A DNA stretch of 44,068 nucleotides from a virus. A program made the position numbers and the translations under genes. Under the pieces are notes generated by a model, which was not told the origin of the DNA, ran no database searches, and saw only the letters and a program-made list of their open reading frames with translations. This document shows, in pieces, positions 7,801 through 15,462 of this stretch. The first letter of the stretch is position 1, and each line of letters opens with the position of its first letter. The DNA is taken from IMG/VR virus record IMGVR_UViG_3300034102_003027, positions 1 through 44,068 of that record; one strand, given 5' to 3'.

Positions 7801-7964
7801 GTGCATGACCAAGGAGATTGGGTGGTCTAATGGTTACAATGGGGGAGATCTTGAACCGGTTCCGTTGTAGTCCGTGGCAAGTAGACTTAAAAAACCCGTA
7901 GGATTGAGACACTGACTAGATCTGGCAACAGATCAAAACCGGGCTGGAACCCCGGGGTATGCAC
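7801..7964 (+). ncRNA. Candidate structured RNA or structured 5' leader
   Basis: Between two genes, a perfect promoter is followed by about 190 bases without a convincing gene. GTGCATG at 7801-7807 can pair with TATGCAC at 7958-7964 (one G-T pair), closing the region like an acceptor stem. Inside are a GATCT/AGATC hairpin with a GGCAAC loop and, near the 3' end, a CCGGG/CCCGG hairpin whose loop, CTGGAAC, resembles a tRNA T-loop. The distances do not fit a standard tRNA or tmRNA. A 21-codon frame (7805-7870) would start almost at +1, so a leader peptide is the main alternative. It may regulate the gene at 7994. Confidence 0.4.
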
Positions 7965-7993
7965 AGTAGTATAAAACAGTGAAAAGGATAGCA

Positions 7994-8311
7994 ATGTCTG
8001 TTAAAATTGAAACCTCTGCGTTGAGTACGTTTGAATCCCTTGACTCTCTTAGAGAAACGCCCTTGGTCATGCACCGTATTCAACTGGAACTGCATGATGT
8101 CAAAACATGGTATGCAGTTATTCGCGAACTCAATCAAGTGTATGGTGTAGGCAACTGGAAGGGACAAAGCCATGTCAAACGCAGGCTAGAAAACATGATA
8201 TGGAACCCCAGCCAGGCTGTGCGGGTGTGGTTTGATGTACCTGATCCTGCCATTGCCACTTGGTTGGCCGTTAAACTAGCCGTCCAAGTCAAACTGGTAC
8301 CCAATAAATAA
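7994..8311 (+). CDS. Hypothetical protein (105 aa)
   Basis: A 105-residue protein; I choose ATG 7994 because AAAGGA lies just before it, rather than the in-frame GTG at 7979. The sequence is mixed alpha/beta with Trp-rich stretches and no membrane segment. It is the first clear gene after the strong promoter at 7768. A TAAATA element overlaps its stop region. Confidence 0.7.
   Translation: MSVKIETSALSTFESLDSLRETPLVMHRIQLELHDVKTWYAVIRELNQVYGVGNWKGQSHVKRRLENMIWNPSQAVRVWFDVPDPAIATWLAVKLAVQVKLVPNK
8305..8310 (+). promoter_or_regulatory. TAAATA late-type promoter element
   Basis: TAAATA 6 bases before the ATG of the membrane protein at 8316, which lacks a Shine-Dalgarno sequence. Confidence 0.35.
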
Positions 8312-8315
8312 ATCT

Positions 8316-9896
8316 ATGTTCCTCAGTTATTTCACATTGTTAACCGCTCTTTCATTGAGCGTGGTTGCGGCCTGGTACAGTATACTGGGCCTTACTGCTA
8401 TTTTTGCCAGTGCAGTTATACCCATTATCATCATGGGTGGTATCCTGGAAGTGGCCAAGGTCACTGTGACAGTATGGTTGCATGAATACTGGCATCGTTG
8501 TAGACTGCTGATGAAGTTCTATTTGGTGCCAGCAGTGTTCATGCTCATGGTGATTACAAGCATGGGCATCTTTGGGTTCCTGTCAAAAGCACACAGTGAT
8601 CAAAGCCTGGTGTCAGGCGATGTCTTGGCCAAGATTGCTGTGTATGATGAAAAAATCAAACTCTCAAAGGACAACATAGATGCCAACCGCAAAGCACTTA
8701 AACAAATGGATGAGGCTGTGGACCAAGTTATGGGCCGAAGCAGTGATGAAAAAGGTGCTGACAAAGCAGTTTCGCTACGCAGAGCACAAACCAAAGAACG
8801 CAATCGACTGCTTGCCGAGATTGCAGCCGAACAGAAAAAGATTACTGTCATTAGTGAAGAACGAGCCCCTATTGCTGCCGAGGTACGCAAGGTGGAGGCA
8901 GAAGTCGGTCCGATAAAATACATTGCGGCCCTGGTCTATGGTGACAATCCTGATACCAACTTACTAGAACGTGCTGTGCGTTGGGTTATTATCATATTGG
9001 TCGTGGTGTTTGATCCGCTAGCCATCATGATGGTGTTGGCTGCCACAGAGAGCATGAAGTGGGAACGTGAGCGTAGATTGCAACCTGCCTACGAACCTGA
9101 TGATGGGCCATTGACTGATCAGCAAATTGAACAACTACGTGCCACAGTGGAACCAGAACTGCCCACAGGAGAGGTAGTTGCTACCAGCAAGTTATTCAAT
9201 GATCCCGGCGAACATCCTGCGGACACTTTTGATCACGAACAAGAACTACCGCAAGACCCGCATCCACCAGGTTGGATGTACGGCGATTTACAATCAAATC
9301 CTCTCAATGAACAACAGGTAGAAGAAGTTGTAGCAGAATTTGATCGTGCTAGACATGCATACTTGGACCGGTTTGATCATTTTAAAGATCTCAAACCTAT
9401 GGTGGCACCGGTGGTGTTTGATCAAGATTATCTAAACGCAGTGGCACAAGATGTTGAACCGGAAGATCATGAAAATCCTGGCATCAAGGCTGCAATCAAA
9501 CAGTGGAAAACAGAAAACCCCAATGGCACAATCAAAGAAGAACGTGCCAAGTTGGCCACTGGCAAGATTCAAGAGTTACCTTGGATGGGGCTAGTGGCAG
9601 ACAATGACTTGGGTAGAGAGCCCACATCAGGCTTTGGTATCTCTTTCCCTGTTAACCCTATTCCAGTCAAAGGCGATACGTTCATGCGTGTGGATCAAAT
9701 GCCCAATGTGCTGTACAAGTTCAACGGACATCACTGGATTATTGTAGACAAAAATTTAACCGATAACTACACATACGACGATGCATATATTGAGCACCTA
9801 ATTGCCAAACTCACCAGCGGTGAATACGACCCAGACATGTTGAGTGACGCAGAAGCAGATGCCATTGCTCGTCGTGTACGACCCATCAACACATGA
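8316..9896 (+). CDS. Large multi-pass membrane protein with coiled coil
   Basis: A 526-residue protein with four likely membrane segments (about residues 4-22, 25-45, 69-89 and 222-244). Residues 105-198 between the third and fourth are rich in Lys, Glu, Ala and Arg and look like a coiled coil. The C-terminal half (250-526) is hydrophilic with many Asp-His and Pro motifs and is presumably cytoplasmic. The layout resembles DUF4407-type phage or bacterial membrane proteins but I cannot confirm a family. No signal peptide is cleaved; no enzyme motif is visible. It overlaps the epimerase start by 4 bases. An inner-membrane role in infection is an inference. Confidence 0.75.
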   Translation: MFLSYFTLLTALSLSVVAAWYSILGLTAIFASAVIPIIIMGGILEVAKVTVTVWLHEYWHRCRLLMKFYLVPAVFMLMVITSMGIFGFLSKAHSDQSLVSGDVLAKIAVYDEKIKLSKDNIDANRKALKQMDEAVDQVMGRSSDEKGADKAVSLRRAQTKERNRLLAEIAAEQKKITVISEERAPIAAEVRKVEAEVGPIKYIAALVYGDNPDTNLLERAVRWVIIILVVVFDPLAIMMVLAATESMKWERERRLQPAYEPDDGPLTDQQIEQLRATVEPELPTGEVVATSKLFNDPGEHPADTFDHEQELPQDPHPPGWMYGDLQSNPLNEQQVEEVVAEFDRARHAYLDRFDHFKDLKPMVAPVVFDQDYLNAVAQDVEPEDHENPGIKAAIKQWKTENPNGTIKEERAKLATGKIQELPWMGLVADNDLGREPTSGFGISFPVNPIPVKGDTFMRVDQMPNVLYKFNGHHWIIVDKNLTDNYTYDDAYIEHLIAKLTSGEYDPDMLSDAEADAIARRVRPINT

Positions 9897-10750
9897 TCCT
9901 AGTAACCGGCGACCGCGGCTTTATCGGCAGCGAACTCAAACAATATCTTATCAGCCAAGGACACGATGTACACGGCCTTGACTGGGACACACGTGGAAAA
10001 ACATACACAGCCCACACACCCATAGAATGGATATTCCACATGGGTGCCATCAGCGAAACCAATGCCGACAACTGGGAGGACATTGTTCGCAAGAATATTC
10101 AAGACACACAGGACTGGATAACAACTGCTGAACGTTGGGGCTGTGGTATCACCTATGCTTCGAGTGCCAGTGTGTATGGTCCTTGGTCAAACAGTCCCGA
10201 ATGGGGTCCGGTACAGCCGCAACATTACTATGCTGTCAGCAAACTCACTGTTGACAACTGGGTGGCTTCACGATACTTCTCAGTGCCTGTACAAGGCATG
10301 CGGTTCTTCAATGTGTACGGACGCAACGAAGGTCACAAAGCACAGCCCAGTCCCATACGCACATACATGCGGCAGGCAATAGCAGGTGAACCACTTAGAG
10401 TGTGGCATCACAACGGCCGCTTGGGCACAAGAGATTTTGTCAGTGTAGACGACTGTATCAGTGCTATGATGCAGTTGAAAGATGTCAGCATCAGTGGCGT
10501 ATACAACGTTGGCACTGGTACCCAACTCACGTTTGAAGACATTGCACACAGCATACAACGTAGATTTGACAATTTACAAGTGATATCAGAACCCATGCCC
10601 GAGCACATGGTAGAGAAATATCAATGGGAAAGCCGTGCGGATTTAAATAAACTGCAATCTACAATATCGTGGAATCCACAATCGGTGGATCAATGGCTAG
10701 ACAAAAACTTTGACAACCTATACAATAAGATCATAAATGAAAACACCTGA
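9893..10750 (+). CDS. NAD(P)-dependent sugar epimerase, HldD-like
   Basis: A 285-residue extended short-chain dehydrogenase. The Rossmann motif Thr-Gly-Asp-Arg-Gly-Phe-Ile-Gly is at residues 5-12, and the catalytic Tyr-x-x-x-Lys at Tyr113-Lys117 with the preceding Ser. Met-Gly-Ala-Ile-Ser-Glu-Thr and Phe-Phe-Asn-Val-Tyr-Gly-Arg-Asn-Glu-Gly-His-Lys match ADP-glycero-manno-heptose 6-epimerase (HldD), which makes the heptose of lipopolysaccharide inner core; the substrate-binding Arg region is less certain, so another nucleotide sugar is possible. It is the first of several sugar-nucleotide genes, suggesting surface or capsid glycan synthesis. ATGA overlap upstream. Confidence 0.87.
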   Translation: MILVTGDRGFIGSELKQYLISQGHDVHGLDWDTRGKTYTAHTPIEWIFHMGAISETNADNWEDIVRKNIQDTQDWITTAERWGCGITYASSASVYGPWSNSPEWGPVQPQHYYAVSKLTVDNWVASRYFSVPVQGMRFFNVYGRNEGHKAQPSPIRTYMRQAIAGEPLRVWHHNGRLGTRDFVSVDDCISAMMQLKDVSISGVYNVGTGTQLTFEDIAHSIQRRFDNLQVISEPMPEHMVEKYQWESRADLNKLQSTISWNPQSVDQWLDKNFDNLYNKIINENT

Positions 10751-11948
10751 AACCCTAGACAACTGTAGTTTCTGCGGCAAGCACAAAGATAGTGTAGCTA
10801 AACTTATTGTGGGCAGTGAAGTGAGTATTTGTAACGAATGCGTGGACTTGTGCCAAACCTTGCTCAAAGAAGAACTTCCCGAAAAATCAAAAGAGATAAC
10901 AGAAGATACTTTGGATCCTAGAGCCATCAAAGATCACTTGGACCAGTATGTGATTGGGCAAGATCATGCCAAGATGGTGTTGAGTGTGGCCATTGCCAAT
11001 CACTACAAACGCATTGCCAACGCAGACCCTGACACTGAAATTGAAAAAGCCAACATTCTTATGTTGGGCCCGACTGGATCAGGCAAAACATTGTTGGCAC
11101 GTACAGTAGCACGTTATTTGGATGTGCCTTTTGTGATTGCTGATGCTACCAGTCTGACAGAAGCAGGTTATGTGGGCGATGATGTGGAAAGTTTGATCAC
11201 ACGTTTGTACACAGCCGCAGGCGGTGATGTAGACCGAACTCAGCGTGGCATTGTGTTTGTGGATGAAATTGACAAGATCAGCCGTCGTAGCGAGAGTGCC
11301 AGTATCACCCGAGATGTGTCAGGAGAGGGTGTACAACAGGCCTTGCTCAAACTGGTAGAAGGTACCAAGTGCCGTATCACTCCACAAGGTGGCCGCAAGC
11401 ATCCAGCAGGTGAAACTGTGGAAATTGACACAGCCAACATATTGTTCATTGCCGGTGGTGCATTTGTAGGCCTGGACAACATTGTCAAAAGCCGTGTAAA
11501 AGGTACCAGTATTGGATTCTCAGCACAGGTTGTGGCAGACAACACTAGTGTGACCTTGGATAAAACCACACCAGAAGACCTGATCAAGTTTGGTATGATT
11601 CCAGAATTTGTGGGACGTTTTCCAAGTTGGGTTGCCTTGGCAGAACTCAGCAAAACTGACTTGGTACGCATTTTGCAAGATGTCAAACACAGTTATGTTA
11701 GCCAATATCAATGGATATTTAGACGTGATCAAGTTGACTTGGAATTCAGTGCAGACAGTTTGGATCTTATTGCTGAACGCACTATTGCCAACAAAACTGG
11801 TGCCCGTGGCTTGCACAGTGAACTTGAACGTGTGCTGTTGCCACACATGTACAATTTAACACGTTATCGCAAGGGCGGAATCCAGACCTTGAATATCAAC
11901 ACTGACCTGGTAAATAATCCTGAATCACTTCGGGAAATAAATGAATAA
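10737..11948 (+). CDS. clpX: ClpX, AAA+ unfoldase of the ClpXP protease
   Basis: A 403-residue full-length ClpX (bacterial ClpX is about 420). The N-terminal zinc domain has Cys10, Cys13, Cys32 and Cys35. The AAA+ core has Walker A Gly-Pro-Thr-Gly-Ser-Gly-Lys-Thr (111-118), pore loop Gly-Tyr-Val-Gly (144-147), Walker B ending Val-Asp-Glu-Ile-Asp, the Arg-Lys-His loop (220-222) and, importantly, the Ile-Gly-Phe tripeptide (259-261) that docks on ClpP; a Gly-Ala-Arg-Gly sensor 2 follows. It recognises and unfolds substrates for ClpP. It overlaps the epimerase by 14 bases and bS21 by 8. Every key motif is intact, so it should be an active unfoldase. Confidence 0.96.
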   Translation: MKTPETLDNCSFCGKHKDSVAKLIVGSEVSICNECVDLCQTLLKEELPEKSKEITEDTLDPRAIKDHLDQYVIGQDHAKMVLSVAIANHYKRIANADPDTEIEKANILMLGPTGSGKTLLARTVARYLDVPFVIADATSLTEAGYVGDDVESLITRLYTAAGGDVDRTQRGIVFVDEIDKISRRSESASITRDVSGEGVQQALLKLVEGTKCRITPQGGRKHPAGETVEIDTANILFIAGGAFVGLDNIVKSRVKGTSIGFSAQVVADNTSVTLDKTTPEDLIKFGMIPEFVGRFPSWVALAELSKTDLVRILQDVKHSYVSQYQWIFRRDQVDLEFSADSLDLIAERTIANKTGARGLHSELERVLLPHMYNLTRYRKGGIQTLNINTDLVNNPESLREINE

Positions 11949-12165
11949 ACCACACGCCAGATCAGTATTAGTACAAGACAACAACATTGAAAAAGCCCTT
12001 CGCAAGTTCAAGAAAAAAGTGCAAAATTCGGGCATACTAAATGATCTTAGAGAACGTGAATTTTACATCAAACCTACCACAGCACGTAAACTCAAACGCA
12101 GTGCAGCCAAAAATCGTTGGCGTAAGTATCTTGAGAGCCAACAACTGCCTCCCCGTACACATTAA
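11941..12165 (+). CDS. rpsU: Ribosomal protein bS21
   Basis: A 74-residue bS21 homologue with the family's core: Ala-Leu-Arg-Lys-Phe-Lys-Lys near residue 19, a Leu-Arg-Glu-Arg-Glu-Phe-Tyr-Ile-Lys-Pro-Thr segment and a Lys/Arg-rich C-terminal helix. bS21 sits near the anti-Shine-Dalgarno end of 16S rRNA in the 30S subunit and affects initiation; phage copies are known from marine and huge phages and are thought to exchange onto host ribosomes. It overlaps clpX and is followed by a promoter. Confidence 0.93.
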   Translation: MNKPHARSVLVQDNNIEKALRKFKKKVQNSGILNDLREREFYIKPTTARKLKRSAAKNRWRKYLESQQLPPRTH

Positions 12166-12179
12166 TTTTTCCAAATATT

Positions 12180-12210
12180 TTGACACAAAATGAAATTTGT
12201 GTTATAAATA
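12180..12210 (+). promoter_or_regulatory. Composite promoter before hsp20
   Basis: TTGACA at 12180-12185 and TATAAA at 12203-12208 are 17 bases apart, a good sigma70 promoter. The -10 is also the first six bases of TATAAATA (12203-12210), the exact T4-type late promoter octamer. The site could therefore serve both early and late transcription. Confidence 0.65.
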
Positions 12211-12276
12211 TACATGTAGTGCCCATAGTGGGGCTACAATTCAAAACGTCATCTTGCTTAATAAAGGAGAAAACAA

Positions 12277-12729
12277 ATGACAAAAACTCTAACCCTTCGC
12301 AGTTTCGATCTTCCCGCAATTCACAAATTTGGTATCGGTTTCGACAACCTGTTTGATGATCTCATGCGTGTCAACGCTCAACAAAGCAACAACAACTATC
12401 CACCTTACAACATTGTGCAAATCAATGATGATGAGTACATGATTGCTGTGGCTGTTGCAGGCTTTGGAGCTGACAATCTGTCAGTGATTAAGGACAAAAA
12501 GACCTTGGTCATTGAAGGCAAGCACGCCACAGAGACTGTGGAAACATCTGAAATCAATTACTTGCACAAAGGCATCAGCGAAAGAAGTTTCCGACGGGAA
12601 TTTCAATTGGCTGACTATGTAGAAATCAGCAATGCACATCTTGAACTTGGTATCCTCAGCGTTCACTTGAAACGTGAAGTGCCTGAAGAAGCCAAACCAA
12701 AGACCATTGCAATTACCTACAAAGAGTAA
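12277..12729 (+). CDS. Small heat-shock protein, Hsp20/IbpA family
   Basis: A 150-residue alpha-crystallin-domain protein. The N-terminal part carries the Phe-Asp-Asn-Leu-Phe-Asp segment typical of IbpA-like proteins, the crystallin domain spans about 40-135 (Pro-Pro-Tyr-Asn-Ile to Leu-Ser-Val-His-Leu-Lys-Arg), and the C-terminal Ile-x-Ile anchor is at Ile-Ala-Ile near residue 145. It binds unfolding proteins as oligomers without ATP. Phage copies are common in cyanophages. AAAGGAG site 6 bases before ATG. It lies between bS21 and ClpS in a proteostasis cluster. Confidence 0.94.
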   Translation: MTKTLTLRSFDLPAIHKFGIGFDNLFDDLMRVNAQQSNNNYPPYNIVQINDDEYMIAVAVAGFGADNLSVIKDKKTLVIEGKHATETVETSEINYLHKGISERSFRREFQLADYVEISNAHLELGILSVHLKREVPEEAKPKTIAITYKE

Positions 12730-12736
12730 TATAATG

Positions 12737-12742
12737 TAAATA
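12737..12742 (+). promoter_or_regulatory. TAAATA late-type promoter element
   Basis: GTAAATAC just after the hsp20 stop and immediately before the strong hairpin, upstream of clpS. Confidence 0.4.
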
Positions 12743-12768
12743 CAGTGACAGCAATCCTGCTGTCACTG
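12743..12768 (+). promoter_or_regulatory. Perfect 11-bp hairpin between hsp20 and clpS
   Basis: CAGTGACAGCA at 12743-12753 and TGCTGTCACTG at 12758-12768 are exact reverse complements around the loop ATCC. No T run follows on either strand, so it is not a standard intrinsic terminator; it may stabilise an mRNA end, mark a processing site or bind a protein. Confidence 0.65.
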
Positions 12769-12791
12769 ATTGTATAACGCAAGGAATAGAA

Positions 12792-13103
12792 ATGGCACAG
12801 AGCGATACCCGCACACGAATCAAACCATCAGAGGCTGTAAAAGAGCCGCCCATGTTCAAAGTTATCTATTTGAATGACAATCAAACCACAATGGATTTTG
12901 TTGTAGACAGTTTGATTGAATATTTTGATTACACTGCCGAAACAGCCGAACAAATCACTGTGGATATCCATCAAGCCGGCCAGGCCACTGTGGCAGTGTT
13001 GCCTTATGAAATTGCCGAACAAAAAGGCATTGAAGTAACACTCAGTGCAAGATCGCAGAGTTATCCACTGCAAATCAAATTAGAACCCGAAACTGTAAAT
13101 TAA
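12792..13103 (+). CDS. clpS: ClpS, N-degron adaptor
   Basis: A 103-residue ClpS, near the usual 106. After a disordered N-terminal tail comes Pro-Pro-Met-Phe-Lys-Val-Ile, then Asn28-Asp29-Asn30 and Met34, which align with E. coli Asn34, Asp35, Asp36 and Met40, and His60, which aligns with His66; these form the pocket for the destabilising N-terminal residue. ClpS delivers N-degron substrates to ClpA. No clpA is in this window, so it would work with the host ClpA or steer it. The second Asp of the pocket is Asn here. It has an AAGGAA site and shares a TTAA with the convergent phosphoesterase. Confidence 0.9.
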   Translation: MAQSDTRTRIKPSEAVKEPPMFKVIYLNDNQTTMDFVVDSLIEYFDYTAETAEQITVDIHQAGQATVAVLPYEIAEQKGIEVTLSARSQSYPLQIKLEPETVN

Positions 13104-13888
13104 TCGTCTACAACAATACGCAAGGGATGGTACACATATTGACGCCACTCAGTATCTCCCCGACCCCTGCAGTTGTTGACAAACCGTACACCTTGGCGTA
13201 TTTGATCCACTGATCCATGATAGTGACCAAAGCACCAGGTATGCAACTTCTTTTCTAAATCTGCACTCAATGCTCGCATCATGAATCCATTGCCCATTGT
13301 GTTAAATCGCAAAGTATCAGCAAGACCAATGTCATGTGCAATCAAACTAGAATTGGGCACAGTGTGTGTTACACAAACAATTTTTCGAACATCATGATGA
13401 GTTTGCAGTCGTTTGATACTGGTAGTCATATAAGTGGCATCTGTGGTGGCCAATCGTCCCACAGTTTTGGCCACAGTGCCGTTGACTTTGCACTGGTCTT
13501 GGAACCATAATGATGTTTGTTCTGCATCAATCGAAGGATCAAGATCGTAGGTCCACCAACCGTTGGTACCTACAATTGCAACTCCATCAACCACTACAAC
13601 ATTGTCTTGCAAAAATACCACGTTGGGTATTTTTTTTAATCGGCGAGCAAGATCAGCATAACTGGCATTCAAATCGTCGTAATGATATCGATGTTCGTCA
13701 TTGCCGTCAACATAAAACACTGCCTGATAACATTGACCAAGATGTTTCAGTGTGTTTACTACTACTTCTCGATCTCGTGCAAGGTCGCCGGCCACAATAC
13801 AATAAGGACTTGTGGCCAATCCAGTCCAATCAAATTCCGCCCAGGTTTCTGCATGTAAATCAGAAATTAAATCAAACGCAATACTCAT
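13100..13888 (-). CDS. Calcineurin-like metallophosphoesterase (first copy)
   Basis: A 262-residue protein with the metallophosphoesterase motifs in order: Ser-Asp-Leu-His near residue 9, Gly-Asp-Leu near 34, Gly-Asn-Asp-Glu-His near 62 (family form GNH[DE], here with an inserted Asp), His in Thr-His-Thr near 174 and Gly-His-Tyr-His near 220. It should bind two metal ions and hydrolyse phosphoesters; the substrate (nucleotide, nucleic acid or protein) is unknown. A similar enzyme lies at 37757. The stop codon shares TTAA with clpS. Confidence 0.87.
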   Translation of the reverse strand: MSIAFDLISDLHAETWAEFDWTGLATSPYCIVAGDLARDREVVVNTLKHLGQCYQAVFYVDGNDEHRYHYDDLNASYADLARRLKKIPNVVFLQDNVVVVDGVAIVGTNGWWTYDLDPSIDAEQTSLWFQDQCKVNGTVAKTVGRLATTDATYMTTSIKRLQTHHDVRKIVCVTHTVPNSSLIAHDIGLADTLRFNTMGNGFMMRALSADLEKKLHTWCFGHYHGSVDQIRQGVRFVNNCRGRGDTEWRQYVYHPLRIVVDD

Positions 13889-13894
13889 GATACA

Positions 13895-13900
13895 TATTTA
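13895..13900 (-). promoter_or_regulatory. TAAATA late-type promoter element (minus strand)
   Basis: TTTAAATATG on the minus strand, 6 bases before the ATG of the phosphoesterase at 13888. Confidence 0.35.
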
Positions 13901-13912
13901 AAAGGATTACAC

Positions 13913-14266
13913 ATGAACATTATATTTGGAGACGCATTAGACACACTGCCGGACAATTATACCGTGCTGGAATTAGATACATTTGTATTTCCTCCTGACA
14001 GTAATAAACGAACCAGTTATTGTGTGGTTGAAAAGGTACCATTAGGAGATTTTCCGTTATTGGAACCATATCTCAAGGTGCATGCTGACATGATGCAGGC
14101 CTATAGAGATCAGAACTGGGATTATTGCTTGCATGCCATCAAAGGGCTCACAGGACGGTGGAACGGCGAGTTAGACAGTTTCTATGCCAACTTGTTGAAA
14201 CGTGTGGAAAACTATCAAGCCAATCCACCTGGTGAATATTTCACTGGTTACATTGACCGACGTTAA
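13913..14266 (+). CDS. Hypothetical protein (117 aa)
   Basis: A 117-residue acidic, mostly helical protein beginning with Met-Asn-Ile-Ile-Phe-Gly-Asp-Ala. An AAAAGGA site lies before the ATG. No family recognised. Its stop shares a TTAA with the convergent aminotransferase gene. Confidence 0.7.
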   Translation: MNIIFGDALDTLPDNYTVLELDTFVFPPDSNKRTSYCVVEKVPLGDFPLLEPYLKVHADMMQAYRDQNWDYCLHAIKGLTGRWNGELDSFYANLLKRVENYQANPPGEYFTGYIDRR

Positions 14267-15432
14267 TTTCTACTGTCTTTAAGTTTTTTAAGACCAGTTT
14301 TTAGTCGATCAAAGTACTCTGTATCTGCACCCAGTGGTGCAAATACTTTTACTCCAGTCCAGTCAGGTAGACTGGCAGCAAATTGTGCCACAGTTGACAA
14401 CTCAGACAACATGACCATGCTGCCAAAATCATAGCTCATGTATGTGTTGGAGCCGCGACAGTTGAGATCTAATTCTTGTGCTATTTTACGCAGCTCTGAC
14501 TCAATTCGTTTGGCATCAGGCAACAACTGTTTGATCAATGGTAATGCTGCCATTGCAGCCGCAACGCCGGACATGTTGGGTTGCCATGTGTGTCCGTGAC
14601 TCCATGTTTGTTTGTTCAATTGCACATTGACCTTTTCATTGCAAACAGCAGCACCCAATGGACTATATCCAGCAGTGAGTGATTTGCCAATGGCACATAT
14701 ATCTGGTTGTACATCATAAGGCTCGTAACCAAACATTGTTCCGTTTGTGCCCCAACAAAAAGCCACATCATCTACAATCATCAGTATCTCATGTTCGGTA
14801 CAGAGTTTTCTAACAGCCTGCCAGAAGTCTTGACTGTAAGGAGCCATGGTAGACGACCAACTCACAGTTTCCATGATTAGACACCCAATTTTTTGATTGG
14901 TAGCAAGGTGTTGTTTGATCTTGGTCAAAGTCAATTGTTCTTGACCTTTTTGTTGATATGCATATTGCCATTGAGGTTCATGCACAATTACTGCACGACC
15001 CAATGCAGGATATTCTCCACGCAAGTGTTTGGCCAACATAGTGGTACCGTGATAACTGTGGTCGAAACTTAAAATTTGTGGTCGATCCGCACCTTGTGCA
15101 TGCCAGTATGAGTCATTCATGGCAATGGCTGCTTCCACAGCATCTGAACCGCTCACAGCCCAGGTCAATGCTGACCAATTGCCCAATTCACAAATTTGAT
15201 CAACCAATGCACTGTTGGCCTGGGAACTTTCGCCGGTGTTGCCACGAATAAAGTTAACAGTGTTTTGTGCAACAGCGTCAACTATTTCTTGTCTACCATA
15301 ACCTAATATGTAGGCCATGTTGCCACATTGGATATCCATGTGTGTCTCACCATTGGAATATTCAACCAGGTATCCGTGTGTGCGAGTTACTGTTTTTTCC
15401 TGCTCGCCAGGTGACCAATATTTTATTTCCAT
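14263..15432 (-). CDS. Class III PLP-dependent aminotransferase
   Basis: A 389-residue fold-type I aminotransferase resembling the ornithine, acetylornithine and glutamate-semialdehyde group. The phosphate-cup segment Ser-Gly-Ser-Asp-Ala-Val-Glu is at residues 94-100, Ser-Tyr-His-Gly at 126-129, the pyridine-binding Asp-Asp at 221-222 and the Schiff-base lysine at Lys250 in Ile-Gly-Lys-Ser. It moves an amino group between an omega-amino compound or amino sugar and a keto acid. Near by are amidotransferase-like and sugar-nucleotide genes, so an amino-sugar or modified-nucleoside pathway is possible. The substrate is not decidable from sequence. Confidence 0.9.
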   Translation of the reverse strand: MEIKYWSPGEQEKTVTRTHGYLVEYSNGETHMDIQCGNMAYILGYGRQEIVDAVAQNTVNFIRGNTGESSQANSALVDQICELGNWSALTWAVSGSDAVEAAIAMNDSYWHAQGADRPQILSFDHSYHGTTMLAKHLRGEYPALGRAVIVHEPQWQYAYQQKGQEQLTLTKIKQHLATNQKIGCLIMETVSWSSTMAPYSQDFWQAVRKLCTEHEILMIVDDVAFCWGTNGTMFGYEPYDVQPDICAIGKSLTAGYSPLGAAVCNEKVNVQLNKQTWSHGHTWQPNMSGVAAAMAALPLIKQLLPDAKRIESELRKIAQELDLNCRGSNTYMSYDFGSMVMLSELSTVAQFAASLPDWTGVKVFAPLGADTEYFDRLKTGLKKLKDSRN

Positions 15433-15462
15433 GCAAATATATAGCAGGGAAAACTGGGCAGT

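Noticed and set aside
7801-7964. A tRNA, tmRNA or group I intron
   Set aside because: The closing stem and T-loop-like hairpin are suggestive, and GACTAGA at 7914 recalls a group I core. But the T-stem does not abut the closing stem, the anticodon arm cannot be drawn, there is no 3' CCA, and the region is too short and in the wrong order for a group I intron.
11240-11686. Long open frame antisense to clpX
   Set aside because: The clpX coding sequence is well conserved in all motifs; the antisense frame has no start context.
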